DNA of 64,000 nucleotides from assembly GCF_009707515.1 (NCBI RefSeq), contig NZ_WLYI01000011.1, positions 62,001 to 126,000 on the forward strand, given 5' to 3'. The translations under genes were made by a program, and so were the position numbers. Source of the stretch: Pseudomonas karstica (GTDB lineage: Bacteria; Pseudomonadota; Gammaproteobacteria; Pseudomonadales; Pseudomonadaceae). Within the stretch, counting starts at the first letter, position 1; each line of letters begins with the position of its first letter. This document shows positions 61,494 through 64,000 of the stretch, in pieces. Under the pieces are notes generated by a model that was not told the origin of the DNA, did not search any database, and worked only from the letters and a program-made list of their open reading frames with translations.

Positions 61494-62378
61494 CCGTGAG
61501 CGCAATTGCGTATTGAGTAGTTCAAAACAACGCTGCGCCGCCGGGCTCAGCGTCTGCCCACTGCGACTGATCAACCCAATCTCCCGGTTCACCCGCGGAT
61601 GATCGATGTTGATTCGTTTCAACCCCGCCAGGCTGTCCGCTGCCGACTCCGGTAAAATACTGATCCCCAACCCCTGGCGCACCAGTGCCAACACCGTCGA
61701 CATGTAGTTGGCCTCCATCCCTGCCAGCATTGTCAGGCGCGTTTCATCGAACAACACATCGACTTGTTCGCGCACACTGCTGTCGCGGCCGGTGAGGATG
61801 ATCGGTTGGTCCGCCAGTTGCTCCAGGGTCAGCGTGGTGTACCGGGTCAGGGGGTGATCCTGTGGCACGAATGCACATAAACGATCATTAAGCACCGGCA
61901 CGAAGTCCAGGCCATGGTTCAACCGCGCTCGCACACCGATGCCGAAGTCCACTTCTCCTGAGCGCACCTGCCCATGAATGCGATGGGCCACCAGGTCGTG
62001 CAGACGCACCTCGATTCCGGCAAAGCGTTCGCGAAACAGGCGCAGGGCGGGGGGCAAGCTGCCTGCGCAGACGGAGGGCAGGGCGGCAATCGTCACCACC
62101 CCACGGCGCAGGGCGGCGAGGTCGCGGGAGCCGGTGACGATGTTGTCCAGGTCCAGCAACAGTTTCTCCATCGGCCCGCGTGCCTCCAGGCCGGCGGCAG
62201 TAATGCTGACATGACGCGGGCTGCGGTCGAGGAGGGCGACGCCGAGCCACTCTTCCAATTGCTGGACTTGTACCGTCAGCGCCGAGGGTGACAAATGCAG
62301 TTCATTGGCGGCCTTGGTGAAGTTGCCGGTGCGCGCCACGGCCAGGAACGCCTGGATATGCTGGATCGAATTTTTCAT
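61491..62378 (-). CDS. LysR-family regulator (citrate/tricarballylate locus)
   Basis: The 295-residue protein begins MKNSIQHIQAFLAVARTGNF and has the LysR HTH (TKAANELHLSPSALTVQVQQ) and effector domain (about 90-290). The start at 62378 ends a reading frame that continues far upstream as an antisense artefact of the transporter. It is divergent from the CitMHS gene across 129 bp and is its likely regulator. Confidence 0.92.
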   Translation of the reverse strand: MKNSIQHIQAFLAVARTGNFTKAANELHLSPSALTVQVQQLEEWLGVALLDRSPRHVSITAAGLEARGPMEKLLLDLDNIVTGSRDLAALRRGVVTIAALPSVCAGSLPPALRLFRERFAGIEVRLHDLVAHRIHGQVRSGEVDFGIGVRARLNHGLDFVPVLNDRLCAFVPQDHPLTRYTTLTLEQLADQPIILTGRDSSVREQVDVLFDETRLTMLAGMEANYMSTVLALVRQGLGISILPESAADSLAGLKRINIDHPRVNREIGLISRSGQTLSPAAQRCFELLNTQLRSR

Positions 62379-62507
62379 CGTTATGCTGCCTGGTGTTTTG
62401 TTTTTGCGAACATGAACAGCTGAATATTCCAATTTACAAAGACTAACGCGATTCCAATACTCCGTGGAAAACAATAACCGGCCACAAAGGCCGCTCTGGA
62501 GTAATCC

Positions 62508-63800
<1,293 letters not shown>

Positions 63801-63801
63801 G

Positions 63802-64000
63802 ATGAAAACCTTACGCATCGGTTCCGGCGCCGGTTATTCCGGCGACCGTATCGAGCCTGCGGTGGAATTGGCCGAACATGGCGACCTGGACTACCTGGTC
63901 TTCGAATGCCTGGCCGAACGCACCATCGCCCTGGCCCAGCAAGCGCGAATCAGCGATCCCCAGGGTGGTTATGACCCGCTGCTCAGTGTGCGCATGCGTT
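63802..64000 (+). CDS. AtuA-family (DUF1446) protein, N-terminal fragment
   Basis: The visible 66 codons read MKTLRIGSGAGYSGDRIEPA, then VELAEHGDLDYLVFECLAER, then TIALAQQARISDPQGGYDPL. This is the DUF1446/acyclic terpene utilisation AtuA start, with GSGAGYSGDRIEPA being typical. The gene runs past the window end. Neighbouring CitMHS and LysR genes suggest a carboxylic acid rather than a terpene substrate. Confidence 0.8.
   Translation, partial: MKTLRIGSGAGYSGDRIEPAVELAEHGDLDYLVFECLAERTIALAQQARISDPQGGYDPLLSVRMR

Overview
This 64 kb window is chromosomal DNA of a fluorescent-group Pseudomonas. Evidence: moderately high GC; minCDE, rdgC, prc and two tRNA-Val/tRNA-Asp pairs; a complete urate-to-glyoxylate cluster ordered as in pseudomonads; and REP doublets built on GTAGGAGCGAGCTTGCTCGC, typical of P. 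fluorescens-type genomes. Proteins look intact and I see no prophage, integrase, complete insertion sequence or CRISPR. It is a core/accessory mosaic dominated by transport and catabolic operons, each with a local regulator.

Layout. 1-3.0 kb: TetR regulator (cut by the window edge), divergent MFS exporter, cupin, TDT-family transporter. 3.1-7.5 kb: LplT-PlsC fusion, Gdx (SugE) guanidinium exporter preceded by a guanidine-II (mini-ykkC) riboswitch, BASS-family transporter, rdgC. 7.6-8.2 kb: two tRNA-Val/tRNA-Asp pairs. 8.5-13.2 kb: LysR divergent from an MFS / M20 amidohydrolase / histone-deacetylase-like operon. 13.7-21.1 kb: TonB siderophore receptor, BCCT transporter, CocE-type hydrolase, LysR. 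21.2-25.1 kb: membrane-anchored catalase-like protein and di-heme RoxA-like cytochrome, then an FKBP lipoprotein. 25.4-27.1 kb: DnaA-box palindrome, YkvA protein, and a tight XRE / unknown / Sel1 operon behind nested palindromes. 27.7-37.5 kb: Prc, quinone oxidoreductase, and an ABC importer with two phosphatases facing a GntR/UTRA regulator.

38-49.5 kb: M20 peptidase with signal peptide, MscS channel, a 58-residue membrane protein, M18 aminopeptidase, RluA-type pseudouridine synthase, minCDE, a lipid A acyltransferase, a patatin and a Tsx-like porin. 50-59 kb: purine module with urate/xanthine permease, puuD, allA, alc, uraD, puuE, divergent uraH, LysE exporter and a hypoxanthine/guanine-type permease. 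Together the six enzymes convert urate to glyoxylate and urea. The palindrome TTGTATACAA occurs both between puuE and uraH and upstream of the second permease, suggesting one GntR-type regulon. 59-64 kb: MarR, aminotransferase, GST, LysR, CitMHS transporter and the start of an AtuA-family gene.

Intergenic DNA carries several palindromic repeat families: REP doublets (six loci), a roughly 110-bp 'GTAGCCGCTG' repeat, a 'CCCACGCTCTGCGTGGG' repeat, and one large inverted repeat enclosing a REP doublet at 37.55-38.01 kb. Strongest candidates for a closer look: the nested-operator XRE/unknown/Sel1 operon, the DnaA-box palindrome before ykvA, the phosphatase-containing ABC locus and the catalase-like/di-heme pair.
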